Shown: positions 43,373 to 51,494 of the stretch, in pieces
How the letters are laid out: every line of letters begins with the position of its first letter
Numbering within the stretch: position 1 is the first letter of the stretch
Source: Klebsiella quasivariicola
Lineage (GTDB): Bacteria > Pseudomonadota > Gammaproteobacteria > Enterobacterales > Enterobacteriaceae
DNA: 64,000 bases
Direction: 5' to 3'
Assembly (NCBI RefSeq): GCF_002269255.1
Contig: NZ_CP022825.1
Coordinates: 1-64,000 of the forward strand
The notes under the pieces: model-generated
What the model saw: only the letters and a program-made list of their open reading frames with translations
What the model was told of the DNA's origin: nothing
Databases searched by the model: none
Position numbers and translations under genes: made by a program

Positions 43373-43879
43373 ATGAATTCATCCATCACCACTCCGGCCA
43401 TCTACGTGGGCACGTATCACCAGTACAACTGCGGCAGTATTTTTGGCAAATGGTTTGATTTAACCGATTTCGACGACGAAGACGAATTTTATGACGCCTG
43501 CCGGGCGTTGCATGCCGCCGAGGATGACCCCGAGTTTATGTTTCAGGACTGGGAAGGGATCCCGTCTCAGTTTGCCTCTGAATCCTCTGTTAAGTGGGCG
43601 TTTATCGAGGCATTCCGGCAGGCGCAGGACGAAGGACGCGCCGCCGCGTTTGTGGTCTGGGCGGAATATACCGGCGAGTGCGACTATGACGCCTTTGATG
43701 ATGCGTATTGTGGCGAGGCTGAAAGCGAGGAGGATTTTGCTTATGGCTTTGTAGAGGATCACGGCCTGTTAAGCGAGGTGCCTGAATCCCTGCGCGTCTA
43801 TTTCGATTATGAGGCTTACGCGCGGGATCTGTTCAGCAGCGGCTATGTCTTCCATGAAGGCTATGTATTCGGCAACTGA
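43373..43879 (+). CDS. ardA: Antirestriction protein ArdA
   Basis: A 168-residue, strongly acidic DNA-mimic protein. TPAIYVGTYHQYNCGSIFGKWFDL is the ArdA start, followed by many Asp/Glu (DFDDEDEFYDA, YTGECDYDAFDDAYCGEAESEED) and the C-terminal DYEAYARDLFSSGYVF. It imitates B-form DNA and occupies type I restriction enzymes. It lies 44 bp after klcA in the same operon. Confidence 0.95.
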   Translation: MNSSITTPAIYVGTYHQYNCGSIFGKWFDLTDFDDEDEFYDACRALHAAEDDPEFMFQDWEGIPSQFASESSVKWAFIEAFRQAQDEGRAAAFVVWAEYTGECDYDAFDDAYCGEAESEEDFAYGFVEDHGLLSEVPESLRVYFDYEAYARDLFSSGYVFHEGYVFGN

Positions 43880-43921
43880 TTACTATCCGGCGGGGAAGCC
43901 CGCCGGTTAAGGAGAAAGCAC

Positions 43922-44113
43922 ATGAAACTTGCACCACAAAGCCGCGATATCCTGCGACAGTACAAAGCCCTGATTAATGCCCGCCGCCGCGATGCCGGTC
44001 TGCGGGAACTGACCACTGCGCAGGTGATGGATGAAATCTGCGAATACATGACCTGCCAGTGTGCCGTCTGTATTGGCGGACACTTTATCTTACAGGGCGG
44101 CAAGGGCCAGTAA
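43922..44113 (+). CDS. Small Cys-containing protein, 63 aa
   Basis: An AAGGAGAAAGCAC site precedes the ATG. The product is basic and helical at first (DILRQYKALINARRRDAGLRELTTAQVMDEI) and ends with CQCAVCIGGHF; its three Cys and a His could bind metal. It follows ardA by 42 bp, so the same transcript is likely. Family unknown. Confidence 0.6.
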   Translation: MKLAPQSRDILRQYKALINARRRDAGLRELTTAQVMDEICEYMTCQCAVCIGGHFILQGGKGQ

Positions 44114-44306
44114 GCTCGATGGCAGGCGTCCGGGCCGGAGGGTGCCTGTCAGTCCGCGCGCAAAACCCTGGCAGGCTGCGCCTGCCGGAGAGAGACGTCG
44201 CCGCGCCTCCGGCGCCGGGCACTCTCCTCTTCGTTGTCAGCCGCTGTTGCCCGGGAATACGCGTATTATCAGGGATATCTTCCTGTAAAGCAGACCGGTG
44301 ATACAT

Positions 44307-44561
44307 ATGTCAAAGTGGAATATCGCCTCTTTTCCAAAAGAGGAGCAGGACAAAGTTGCCATCGATAAGGTGGCCGCTGCCGTTGCCTGGCAGGAAAGGA
44401 TGAACAAGCCTGTTGTGCCTGAGCTTGTTGAACGGGAACAGCCTGAACACCTGCGCGAATATTTCCATGAACGGCTCCGCGTACATCGACTGAACAGTCA
44501 GCAGCTGCCGCGCGCAAATGCACCCGAATATAATAAACCGGGCGATGATCAGCAGAATTGA
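44307..44561 (+). CDS. Hypothetical leading-region protein, 84 aa
   Basis: MSKWNIASFPKEEQDKVAIDKVAAAVAWQERMNKP: charged, helical and without Cys, ending in a polar tail (NAPEYNKPGDDQQN). A GTG 9 bp upstream is an alternative start. The 190 bp before it are G/C-rich with a hairpin. No function known. Confidence 0.55.
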   Translation: MSKWNIASFPKEEQDKVAIDKVAAAVAWQERMNKPVVPELVEREQPEHLREYFHERLRVHRLNSQQLPRANAPEYNKPGDDQQN

Positions 44562-44597
44562 TATTCTTACAGTCAGTGTGTCCAGGGAGGGAAATCT

Positions 44598-44918
44598 GTG
44601 CGTATGTCTATGATGTTTGCTGCCGTGACGCTTTTAACCGGTATTAACCTGTTTTTTATTCCATTTCAGCCTGTTCCGGCCCTGTGGGGGGCTATCCTGG
44701 CCGTTGCTTTTGTTCTGATTAATGTCGTGGCGGATAAGCTGCGCCTATGGAGTGGCATGGCGTGGATTATCGTTGCCGGCATCATCATAACGCTGATGCT
44801 GCAGGGGAAAGAGCCGGGTGACGAATTTCGTGCCCTGATCACCGTTTTCGCTTTCCTGGCTTCTGCCTGGTACTGCGTTGTTCAGTACAGAAAAGAGAAG
44901 GGCGAATCTCAGTCCTGA
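44598..44918 (+). CDS. Small three-helix membrane protein
   Basis: The GTG at 44598 follows a GGGAGGG site; ATG 44604 is the alternative. The 106-residue product has three or four hydrophobic helices (MMFAAVTLLTGINLFF, LWGAILAVAFVLINVVA, MAWIIVAGIIITLML, ALITVFAFLASAWYCVV). Its stop codon lies in the first unit of a TGACC tandem repeat. Function unknown; membrane proteins here may affect entry exclusion or SOS coupling, without evidence. Confidence 0.6.
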   Translation: MRMSMMFAAVTLLTGINLFFIPFQPVPALWGAILAVAFVLINVVADKLRLWSGMAWIIVAGIIITLMLQGKEPGDEFRALITVFAFLASAWYCVVQYRKEKGESQS

Positions 44919-44955
44919 CCTGACCTGACCTGACCTGACCTGACCTGACCTGACC
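44916..44955 (+). repeat. TGACC x 8 tandem repeat
   Basis: Eight perfect copies of the pentamer TGACC, starting at the stop codon of the preceding gene. Because 5 is not a multiple of 3, copy-number changes would not alter that gene, which ends at the first unit. It may vary between isolates. Confidence 0.95.
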
Positions 44956-45029
44956 AGACCGGTACTCTCCATCTTGCTGCAGCTCTTCCTCTGTTTAACT
45001 TTCTTTTCACACAATCTGCCCCGGGGCCA

Positions 45030-45600
45030 CCTTCGGCTCCTGACCCGCTGGCGCGGTTCAGTCGTCGAGCCACACTCCGCTAACCGCGAAAAGACGCGGT
45101 AAGCTCCGCCGAACCCGCTACGCGGTTTCGGGCCTGACGGCTAGTGTCTGATGTCTGAGGTCAACGGCAGCGCTTGCTGCGACCGTTCCGGTCGCGCCGC
45201 TTTCACCGTGCCGGCGATAAAGCTGCCGGCACTCTGCAGGGCAACGCCGTTTCGCGCCCGCGCGTTCCGTCGTTGCGGCGGGTGCCTGCTCCTTTCCCCT
45301 GGTACCCGTATCACCCTTTTGAGTCCATTCGCCCGGGCTGACATAGCCACAACCTGTCGCATTGGCTGTCCAGGGTGTAATGAACAGTCCACAAAACTTT
45401 TTGCATGGAACCGCAAAAACTTTTGTGTCCTGCCCCGGACAGATGCGTCAGGCCGTGGCGTCTTTGCCCTTGCGGCGAACGGCTCTCAAACGGGTGAAGG
45501 TTATATCCAGGGGCTGGTTCAGCAGGTCCCCGCACAAAGTCAAAACCGCGGCCCCGGCAACTCAACGGGTGATGGTTTTTAAAGACAAAACAACAGAGTA
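45030..45600 (+). repeat. Long leading-region repeat, copy 1 (upstream of ssb); Frpo/ssi-like
   Basis: About 570 bp without genes. The right half carries ACGGCTAGTGTCTGATGTCT, GACTCAAAAGGGTGATACGG on the other strand, and a conserved tail (GGTGAAGGTTATATCCAGGG...GGGTGATGGTTTTTAAA) that ends just before the ssb ribosome site. Several inverted repeats (CCGCGAAAAGACGCGG, CTGCCGGCA-type) could fold single-stranded DNA. Related copies lie at 51495-52085 and 54281-54680. In F, Frpo in this position is a promoter active on incoming single-stranded DNA; that role here is inferred. Confidence 0.75.
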
Positions 45601-45612
45601 AGGAGATTCATC

Positions 45613-46152
45613 ATGGCAGCACGTGGCGTTAACAAAGTCATTCTGGTCGGACATCTGGGACAGGACCCGGACGTTCGTTACATGCCCAACGGGGGCGCAG
45701 TGGCCAATCTGACGCTGGCCACGTCTGAAACATGGCGTGACAAGCAGACGGGAGAGATGCGCGAAAACACCGAGTGGCACCGTGTTGTCATGTTCGGCAA
45801 GCTCGCGGAAGTGGCGGGCGAATACCTGCGTAAAGGCGCGCAGGTCTACATCGAGGGCCAGCTGCGCACCCGCAACTGGCAGGACGATGCCGGAGTCACG
45901 CGCTACGTCACCGAGGTGCTGGTCGGCCAGAACGGCACCCTGCAGATGCTCGGCGGCCGCCGTGAATCCGGTGAGCCTGAGAGCGCCGCGCCGCAGAGTC
46001 CTGCCACCCCGGCACAACCTGCTCAGGCCCCGGCTAAATCCCCGAAAGCGAAGGGCGGTAAGAAAGGCCGTCAGGATGCGACTCCGTCTCAGCAACCGCC
46101 TCAGCCACTCCCGGATGATTTCCCACCAATGGATGACGATGCGCCCTTTTAA
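45613..46152 (+). CDS. ssb: Plasmid single-stranded DNA-binding protein
   Basis: A 179-residue SSB. The OB-fold N-terminus (RGVNKVILVGHLGQDPDVRY, WRDKQTGEMRENTEWHRVVMFGKLAEVAGEYLRKGAQVYIEGQLRTR) is followed by a Pro/Ala/Lys-rich linker and the acidic tip DDFPPMDDDAPF that contacts partner proteins. It coats transferred single strands in the recipient. The gene directly follows a Frpo-like repeat; GTAAGGAGA is its ribosome site. Confidence 0.97.
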   Translation: MAARGVNKVILVGHLGQDPDVRYMPNGGAVANLTLATSETWRDKQTGEMRENTEWHRVVMFGKLAEVAGEYLRKGAQVYIEGQLRTRNWQDDAGVTRYVTEVLVGQNGTLQMLGGRRESGEPESAAPQSPATPAQPAQAPAKSPKAKGGKKGRQDATPSQQPPQPLPDDFPPMDDDAPF

Positions 46153-46200
46153 ACCATGATGAACACGCCCCGTTCAGGCGGGGCAGAGAAGGAGAAACAT

Positions 46201-46449
46201 ATGGACCATAACGTTTTGTCCCCGCTTGAATCCATGCCGGATGGCACGTTTACCCGCGAGCAGGCTCAGATTGTCGCCGCGCAGTATCAGAATGTGGCGA
46301 TTGAAGATGACCAGGGGACCCATTTTCGCCTTGTCGTCCGTCATCAGGATGACGGCAGCATGGTCTGGCGCGTCTGGAATTTTGAACCGGGCGGTGAGGA
46401 CCTGATGAACCGCTATATCCGGGACTACGGAGTACGCAAAACGCAATAA
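46201..46449 (+). CDS. DUF905-type small protein
   Basis: An 82-residue protein from MDHNVLSPLESMPDGTF, with AAGGAGAAAC before the ATG. It contains EQAQIVAAQYQNVAIEDDQGTHFRLVVRHQDDGSMVWRVWNFEPGG, the conserved core of the small DUF905 proteins found between ssb and the ParB-like gene in F-type leading regions. Function unknown. Confidence 0.75.
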   Translation: MDHNVLSPLESMPDGTFTREQAQIVAAQYQNVAIEDDQGTHFRLVVRHQDDGSMVWRVWNFEPGGEDLMNRYIRDYGVRKTQ

Positions 46450-46517
46450 GCCGTAAGAGGTGCCGGGCAGATGGGCCTGCCCGGCAGACATTAATCAATA
46501 TCGGAGAGAAATTAATT

Positions 46518-48518
46518 ATGTCAGTGACCGAGTCTAAAGCAAAAGCAACGGTTAAAACCAGCAAAAAAACGGTGAAACCTGCCGAAGCCGCCGCCCTCAA
46601 AGCCGCGCTTGAGGCTGCTCAGATTGAAATGGTGCCGCTGTCGTCGCTGGTCAAATCCCCGCTGAACGTTCGCACTATCCCCTATCCGGCTGACAGTGTC
46701 CGGGAGATGGCTGACTCCATCATGGCGATCGGCCTGATCCAGAATCTGGTGGTTCACTCGCTGCCGGACGGTATATCAGGTGTGGCTGCAGGTGGCCGTC
46801 GTCTTGCCGCCCTGCAACAGTTGCTCAGCGAGCAGTGTATCGATGCCGGATATCCGGTTGTCGTCAAGCGTGTCAGTGACGACCTGGCGGTGGTCGCCTC
46901 GATGGTCGAGAACGACAAGCGTGTGGCCATGCACCCGGCAGAGCAAATCAGCGGGTTCCGTACCCTCTCAGAACAGGGGAAAACCCCGGTGCAAATCGGG
47001 GACCAGCTGGGCTACAGTTCCCGTCACGTTCAGCGCATGTTGAAGCTGGCAAGCCTCGCCCCGGAACTGATTACCCTGCTGGCAGAGGACAAACTCGACG
47101 TGGAGCAGTGTCAGGCCCTGAGTCTGGAGAGCGACCCGGCACGTCAGGTGCAGGTGTATGACCAGGTGAAAACCTCATACGGCAGCACACCCGCTCACCT
47201 GCTGAAGCGGGCCATCACGGATACGGAAATCGCCGTAACCCACTCCCGCTTCGTGTTTATCGGTCGTGAAGCGTATGAGGCCGCCGGGGGCGTGGTGCGT
47301 GAGGATCTGTTCAGCGCCCAGGAGGGAGACGGAACGGCGGACGGGGTACTGGTTGAGCGTCTGGTTCAGGAGAAGCTGGCGGCGGCTGCGCTGGTCATCG
47401 AACAACAGGAAGGCTGGTCATGGTCACTGGCTCGTGAGGGATCCGTCAGAAACTACGGCGATGACCGCGAGCATTATCTGGTGCTGCCGGCGCCGGAGGG
47501 GGAATTCAGCGCTGAGGAACTGCAGCGTCTTGATGAACTGTACGCCACGATGGAGGCAACGGAAACCTTTGAGGATGAAGCCGCGATTCAGGTGCTGATT
47601 GATGAGATTGAAAATGCGGCATCGGTTCGGGCGTGGACACCGGAGCAGAAAGCGGCCTGTGGCGTGGTGGTCAGTCTGTATGACGGTGAGCTTTGCGTCC
47701 AGCGTGGTGTGCAGAAGAAGAGCCAGACGGCGGCATCTGACGGCGGGGAGCACGGTGGCGAACAGGCTTCTGTGCATGTGGTCACCCGCAGTATGCCGGA
47801 TGCAGCAGAGGGTATCAGCGTGCCGCTCCTGAAAAAAATGTCTTCAGAAAGGACACTGGCGGTTCAGGCCGAACTGGTTAAGCAGCCACAGAAAGCCGTG
47901 GCCCTGATGGTCTGGCGGCTGTGCAGCTGCGTGTTCGACTACTGCACCACCACCCGGCACCCGTTTGTCCTGCGCCTTGAGGTGCATCACAGCGGCCTGA
48001 CCAGTGAAGCCCCGACCGGAGAGGAAGGTCAGGCATGGCGGTATCTGATGCAGGAGAAAGCCCGTCTGGAAGCCCTGCTGCCGGAGGGCTGGCAGAAAGA
48101 TTTCACCACCTTCTTCACCCTCGACGGACAGACCCTGATGTCGCTGATGGCCTTCTGTACCGCCTGTTCCGTCGATGGCGTCCAGACCCGTGAATGTGGC
48201 CATACCCGCCGCAGTGACCTCGATGGCGTGGAGGCGGCGCTCGGGTTCCATCTGCGCGACTGGTGGCAGCCGACAGCGGATAACTTCCTCGGGCTGCTCA
48301 GCAAGGCCCAGATTGTGGCGGCACTGAAGGAGGCCGGGCTGACCGGAGCCGCCTCGGATGCCGAAAAAATGAAAAAGGGTGATGCTGCCAGCCATGCTGA
48401 ACAGTGGCTCTCCGGCTCCCGCTGGGTACCGGGCTGGATGCAGTCCCCGGATGCCGCAAAGCCGGACGATGCACATGCTGCCCCGGACACTGACAAACCG
48501 ACTTCCCACGCTGCCTGA
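46518..48518 (+). CDS. Leading-region ParB/Spo0J-domain nuclease-like protein
   Basis: A 666-residue protein with a ParB/Srx domain: VPLSSLVKSPLNVRTIPYPADSVREMADSIMAIGLIQNLVVHSL and the AAGGRRLAALQQL box. An HTH region follows (EQGKTPVQIGDQLGYSSRHVQRMLKLASL). A long C-terminal region of unknown fold has KKGDAASHAEQWLSGSRWVPGWM near its end. It corresponds to the large ParB-family gene between ssb and psiB in F-like plasmids. ParB-fold proteins can be CTPases or nucleases; the C-terminus differs from segregation ParB. The role in establishment is unknown. Confidence 0.88.
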   Translation: MSVTESKAKATVKTSKKTVKPAEAAALKAALEAAQIEMVPLSSLVKSPLNVRTIPYPADSVREMADSIMAIGLIQNLVVHSLPDGISGVAAGGRRLAALQQLLSEQCIDAGYPVVVKRVSDDLAVVASMVENDKRVAMHPAEQISGFRTLSEQGKTPVQIGDQLGYSSRHVQRMLKLASLAPELITLLAEDKLDVEQCQALSLESDPARQVQVYDQVKTSYGSTPAHLLKRAITDTEIAVTHSRFVFIGREAYEAAGGVVREDLFSAQEGDGTADGVLVERLVQEKLAAAALVIEQQEGWSWSLAREGSVRNYGDDREHYLVLPAPEGEFSAEELQRLDELYATMEATETFEDEAAIQVLIDEIENAASVRAWTPEQKAACGVVVSLYDGELCVQRGVQKKSQTAASDGGEHGGEQASVHVVTRSMPDAAEGISVPLLKKMSSERTLAVQAELVKQPQKAVALMVWRLCSCVFDYCTTTRHPFVLRLEVHHSGLTSEAPTGEEGQAWRYLMQEKARLEALLPEGWQKDFTTFFTLDGQTLMSLMAFCTACSVDGVQTRECGHTRRSDLDGVEAALGFHLRDWWQPTADNFLGLLSKAQIVAALKEAGLTGAASDAEKMKKGDAASHAEQWLSGSRWVPGWMQSPDAAKPDDAHAAPDTDKPTSHAA

Positions 48519-48562
48519 TAACGGAGACGCCGCCCTGCGGGGCGGCGATAAGGAGACTGAAA

Positions 48563-48994
48563 ATGAAAACGTTACTGACTCTGGATGTTCTCAAAACTAT
48601 GTCCGCTGACGAGCTGGAAGACTACCGTGCAGCCGGTGAAGATTTTCGCCGGGAGCTGAGCCACGCTGTCATGCGCGATCTGACCTCACCGTCCGGCTGG
48701 TCCGTGAATGCCGAGTACCGGTGCGAATTTGGGGGCTTTTTCCCGGTGCAGGTCCGCTTTTCTCCGGCCCATTGCCATTTTGATGTCGCTGTCTGCAGCC
48801 CCGGAGAGTTGAGTGACCGCTGGATGCTCGTCTTTGTGACACGTGCTGGCCAGCCGTTCTCTGTTGTTCGCAGCATGGAAGAATTTAACCCGGCGTTGAT
48901 CTCCCACACGCTGGCATTGATAGCGTGTCTCGATACTGACGGATATTCCTGCGCCAGTATCATCAGCACGCTGGAACAGGAGGGCGCACAATGA
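48563..48994 (+). CDS. psiB: SOS inhibitor PsiB
   Basis: A 143-residue protein with the PsiB pattern: MKTLLTLDVLKTMSADELEDYRAAGEDFRRELSHAVMRDLT, then FGGFFPVQVRFSPAHCHFDVAVCSPG. PsiB binds RecA and prevents SOS induction while single-stranded plasmid DNA is present. A AAGGAGACTG site precedes the ATG. The stop overlaps psiA (ATGA). Confidence 0.95.
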   Translation: MKTLLTLDVLKTMSADELEDYRAAGEDFRRELSHAVMRDLTSPSGWSVNAEYRCEFGGFFPVQVRFSPAHCHFDVAVCSPGELSDRWMLVFVTRAGQPFSVVRSMEEFNPALISHTLALIACLDTDGYSCASIISTLEQEGAQ

Positions 48995-49719
48995 TCCCTT
49001 CGTCCCGTTCCCTTGTCACCCTGCAGCCTGCCCGACAGGCTGCGCTGCAGGCCATCATGGCCGTGGAGAATGCCCGCCAGCGCGGTGCTCGTCTGTCTGC
49101 AGCGCCACACGTGCGTACCTTCCTGCGCCTGCTGGCCGGGAACAGCCGTATGAACACGACCGTGGCGCAGCGCATTCCCGGCCTGAACTGGGACCCGAAA
49201 CATCGTCTGAGCAGTCTTAAACAGGTGGAAGAGGCGCTCGATGCACTGATTGCCAGTCACGGGGAGTGCTGTCCGCTGCCGCTGCCGGTTGATGTTCAGG
49301 CCGAACTGTTCCCCGAGGTGCAGCACAGCCGGACTGAGCGCCGGAAACAGCGCAGCAGCCTCGCCTTTACCCGTAAGATGCGTCGGGAAGAACGCGCATT
49401 GGCGCATCACTGGCGGTTACGGCAGAACCTGCTGGGACAGGCCGTCACGGAGCTGAATTTCCAGTCACCGGAGACGGTCAGCAGCTGGTACCGCCGGTGG
49501 AGCGACGAGTTTGACGCGCGTGAGCTTGCCCCTGCCTTCTGGCACTGGCGATCGCGATATGCCTCGCTGGCCTCTCTGGACTGGCTGCGGGATGCCGGGG
49601 AGCCGCTGTGTGGTGTCATCCATGAAATCAGCTTCATTGTGAGAGAGACGCCGGAGTCTGTGCGTCAGGCAGAACGCTGGCAGGTCCCGAACAAGCTGAC
49701 ACACCGGAGCCACGGATGA
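48991..49719 (+). CDS. psiA: PsiA protein
   Basis: A 242-residue basic protein: LVTLQPARQAALQAIMAVENARQRGARLSAAPHVRTFLRLLAGNS, YRRWSDEFDARELAPAFWHWRSRYASLASLDWLRDAGEPL. This is the conserved partner of psiB, translated from an overlapping ATG. The exact role is unknown; it is co-expressed with psiB during conjugation. Its stop overlaps the next gene (ATGA). Confidence 0.95.
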   Translation: MIPSSRSLVTLQPARQAALQAIMAVENARQRGARLSAAPHVRTFLRLLAGNSRMNTTVAQRIPGLNWDPKHRLSSLKQVEEALDALIASHGECCPLPLPVDVQAELFPEVQHSRTERRKQRSSLAFTRKMRREERALAHHWRLRQNLLGQAVTELNFQSPETVSSWYRRWSDEFDARELAPAFWHWRSRYASLASLDWLRDAGEPLCGVIHEISFIVRETPESVRQAERWQVPNKLTHRSHG

Positions 49720-50042
49720 AGTGGCGCTATTCCCTGCGCTGGAAACTGCCGCACAGGCCCTGCCCGGGTCCACTGGAGCTGGTTTCCGTTGTCGTGGAGG
49801 CTGGGCAGGCGGCACCTGAAGAAGTGATGTCTTGCTGGGTGGCGGGCGCGGGATATGCGGTATGCGTGGATTTTCTCGACGAGAGGCAGATTAAGCGATG
49901 GAGCGACGAGCGGAAAGCCGCCGCCCGCCACCGGAATCTGGTGCGCCGCATCAACAGGATTGCGCCCTTGTTTGCCGACGAGCTGATCGAGCGGGAGCTT
50001 GAGAGCAGACCCGGGTATTTTCGCGGCAAATCAGAACGATGA
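49716..50042 (+). CDS. Hypothetical protein coupled to psiA, 108 aa
   Basis: Starts in the psiA stop (ATGA) and continues the psiBA operon. The product is basic (MKWRYSLRWKLPHRPCPGPLELVSVVVEAG; DERQIKRWSDERKAAARHRNLVRRINRIAPLFADELIERELESRPGYF) with a long helix that could bind nucleic acid. No named family. It ends just before the flm killer locus. Confidence 0.65.
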   Translation: MKWRYSLRWKLPHRPCPGPLELVSVVVEAGQAAPEEVMSCWVAGAGYAVCVDFLDERQIKRWSDERKAAARHRNLVRRINRIAPLFADELIERELESRPGYFRGKSER

Positions 50043-50149
50043 TGGCGCGATGCCTGGTCAGTATGGCAGCGGGTAAGGTATACTGGCGGTGGCGCTTGAG
50101 GCTTTTTGCCTCATGACGTGAAGGTGGTTTGTTACCGTGTTGTGTGGCA

Positions 50150-50210
50150 GAAAGCAGAAAGCCCCGTAGTTAATTTTCATTAACCCACGAGGCCACCTGT
50201 ATGCCTAGAC
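50150..50210 (-). ncRNA. Sok/FlmB-type antisense RNA
   Basis: On the minus strand a -35 TTGCCT (50245-50240) and a -10 TATCCT (50222-50217), 17 bp apart, drive a short RNA starting near 50210. It covers the flmC ribosome site and start codon and should end near ACGGGGCTTTCTGCTTTC (about 50150). This is the hok/sok arrangement. It blocks flmC and hence flmA translation and is labile, so plasmid-free cells are killed. Confidence 0.8.
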
Positions 50211-50353
50211 AACATCAGGATAGCCTCTTAGATGCCGCGAGGCAAGGAGAAGAAGGCCATGAAACTGCCGCGAAACACTCTGCTCGGGTGCGTATTAATA
50301 GTGTGCCTCACACTGTTGATATTCACTTACCTCACCCGGAAATCACTATGTGA
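50201..50353 (+). CDS. flmC: FlmC/Mok leader reading frame
   Basis: A 50-codon frame (MPRQHQDSLLDAARQGEEGH...HLPHPEITM) that overlaps flmA in another frame. In hok/sok-type systems translation of mok/flmC is needed for hok/flmA translation and is the target of the antisense RNA. The peptide itself probably has no role. Confidence 0.8.
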   Translation: MPRQHQDSLLDAARQGEEGHETAAKHSARVRINSVPHTVDIHLPHPEITM

Positions 50354-50417
50354 AATCCGGTACAGGGACACGAACAGGGAGGTGGCGGCTTTTATGGCTT
50401 ACGAATCCGCTAAGTAG
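50259..50417 (+). CDS. flmA: Hok/Gef-family killer peptide FlmA
   Basis: A 52-residue toxin: MKLPRNTLLGCVLIVCLTLL, IFTYLTRKSLCEIRYRDTNREVAAFMAYESAK. It has one membrane helix, the conserved Cys pair (LLGCVLIVC, SLCEIR) and a periplasmic C-terminus. It depolarises the inner membrane. Post-segregational killing stabilises the plasmid. The position after psiBA is the F flm site. Confidence 0.95.
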   Translation: MKLPRNTLLGCVLIVCLTLLIFTYLTRKSLCEIRYRDTNREVAAFMAYESAK

Positions 50418-50488
50418 CTAACCCCGGCGGGGGGGAACCCCCGACATTAAGGGGAGATGATGTCTGACATGCCTGAAGCGCCTTTATG

Positions 50489-50522
50489 AAGGGGTTGCCG
50501 GTTCGCCGGTAGCCCCTTTTTC
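50489..50522 (+). terminator. Terminator of the flmCA (hok) mRNA
   Basis: AAGGGG-TT-GCCGG-TTCG-CCGG-TA-GCCCCTTTTT: a long stem with a T-run on the plus strand, about 70 bp after the flmA stop. In hok mRNAs the 3' end folds back on the leader to delay translation. Confidence 0.8.
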
Positions 50523-50532
50523 CTGATTACAG

Positions 50533-50560
50533 GAAAAAAAGCCCGCACGACAGGCGGGCA
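50533..50560 (-). terminator. Minus-strand rho-independent terminator
   Basis: On the minus strand GCCCGC-CTGTCGT-GCGGGC is followed by seven T. It faces the hok terminator and ends a minus-strand transcript that would contain the 11-codon frame at 50573-50608. Confidence 0.75.
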
Positions 50561-50572
50561 AAATGCTTTCAC

Positions 50573-50608
50573 CTACCTACAACACGGATTCAATGAATCG
50601 CAAGTCAC
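50573..50608 (-). CDS. Possible 11-codon mini-gene
   Basis: A textbook AAGGAGG site, 5 nt, then GTG and the frame M(V)TCDSLNPCCR-stop; an ATG in another frame stops at once. A strong terminator follows 13 bp later. The peptide has three Cys. It could be a leader peptide, a tiny type I toxin or chance. The plus-strand terminator at 50719 implies an opposing transcript over the same area. Confidence 0.3.
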   Translation of the reverse strand: MTCDSLNPCCR

Positions 50609-50718
50609 ATTAACCTCCTTCATTCACCGTAACACCCTGTCATCAGTCTGAAAAAAAGAGTGATTGATTGTGAACATTTGGGTTCTGGTGATAAGTTCGC
50701 TCTGTACCAATACTTCTC

Positions 50719-50745
50719 GCCTGCTTTTTTTGCAGGCCTTTTTTT
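50719..50745 (+). terminator. Plus-strand rho-independent terminator
   Basis: GCCTGC-TTTTTTT-GCAGGC-C-TTTTTTT. No annotated gene precedes it on the plus strand, so it probably ends a small RNA starting somewhere after 50570. Confidence 0.8.
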
Positions 50746-50856
50746 GTTGATTATGTATGACATCTGTCATACAGTTGATTGTGTAATGAACAGCAATTGT
50801 TCCACTTAACTCAGTGAGGCGAAGCGCAGTCGCGGGTGAGCCAAAGGAGAGCCAGC

Positions 50857-51129
50857 ATGAACTTCACGATAAAATCCCGTAAAACCGGCGAAATTTTCAG
50901 TTTTTACGCACCCGACAGTGGTGGCTATGTTCACCTGGAGTCCCCGGGACGCCCAGGTAGCACAGGTGCTCAGATTTGCCGTGGGGGAGGGTTTATGGGG
51001 AGTACGCTTTACTGTGACGCTTCTGAGGACGATCTTGCCAGTGTTGCCCGTAAATGGTACCGACAGTTCGTGAGGGAGCGGCGCAAATTCTTAATTATGT
51101 CGGGCCAGTATTCTGAGGATAACCAGTGA
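50857..51129 (+). CDS. Hypothetical protein, 90 aa
   Basis: AAGGAGAG before the ATG. MNFTIKSRKTGEIFSFYAPDSGGYVHLESPGRPG: a beta-rich small protein with a Gly-rich centre (GGGFMGSTLYCDASEDDL) and a basic helix (ARKWYRQFVRERRKF). The stop overlaps the next gene by 4 bp (GTGA). It is a two-gene unit of unknown role in the leading region. Confidence 0.6.
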   Translation: MNFTIKSRKTGEIFSFYAPDSGGYVHLESPGRPGSTGAQICRGGGFMGSTLYCDASEDDLASVARKWYRQFVRERRKFLIMSGQYSEDNQ

Positions 51130-51476
51130 AAAAAGAGATCTCCCGCAACCCCTCTTTCACGCCTTCGCCTAAGCTGCGAGCACATCTGAACTCCCACAGG
51201 GAAGGGGTGACTGAACGGCTGAATAATATCTTTGATCGCTATGCGCATCTGGTTCGCGCCTGTGCCCTTCCTCTCGATGACGACGAAACACAGGTTCTGC
51301 TTAATGTTCTGAATGGCTCCGTTGTGGAACCCGCCTTTATTGAATATCTGGCTCAGGAAATTCGGGACTCGGATGATTATCTGGAAGGGATACCCGCAGC
51401 TAAATCACTGTACGAAAAGTGTCAGTCAGCGACCTATCCGCAATTGCTGGCCACCGTCGAACGCCTGGAACGATAA
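51126..51476 (+). CDS. Hypothetical protein, 116 aa
   Basis: A GTG start coupled to the upstream stop. Helical, acidic C-terminal half (DDDETQVLLNVLNGSVVEPAFIEYLAQEIRDSDDYLEG) and a basic N-terminus. The pairing of a small basic and an acidic gene resembles a toxin-antitoxin layout, but no family is recognised. Confidence 0.55.
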   Translation: MKKEISRNPSFTPSPKLRAHLNSHREGVTERLNNIFDRYAHLVRACALPLDDDETQVLLNVLNGSVVEPAFIEYLAQEIRDSDDYLEGIPAAKSLYEKCQSATYPQLLATVERLER

Positions 51477-51494
51477 GAAAGGCATAACAACACT

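Noticed and set aside
44916..44955. CRISPR-like or iteron repeat
   Set aside because: A pure pentamer tandem repeat without spacers.
45151..45582. Long open frames on both strands inside the leading-region repeats (also 51653-52174, 54376-54786)
   Set aside because: They lie in G/C-rich inverted-repeat DNA shared by three non-coding copies, lack ribosome sites, and the reading frames are not kept between copies.
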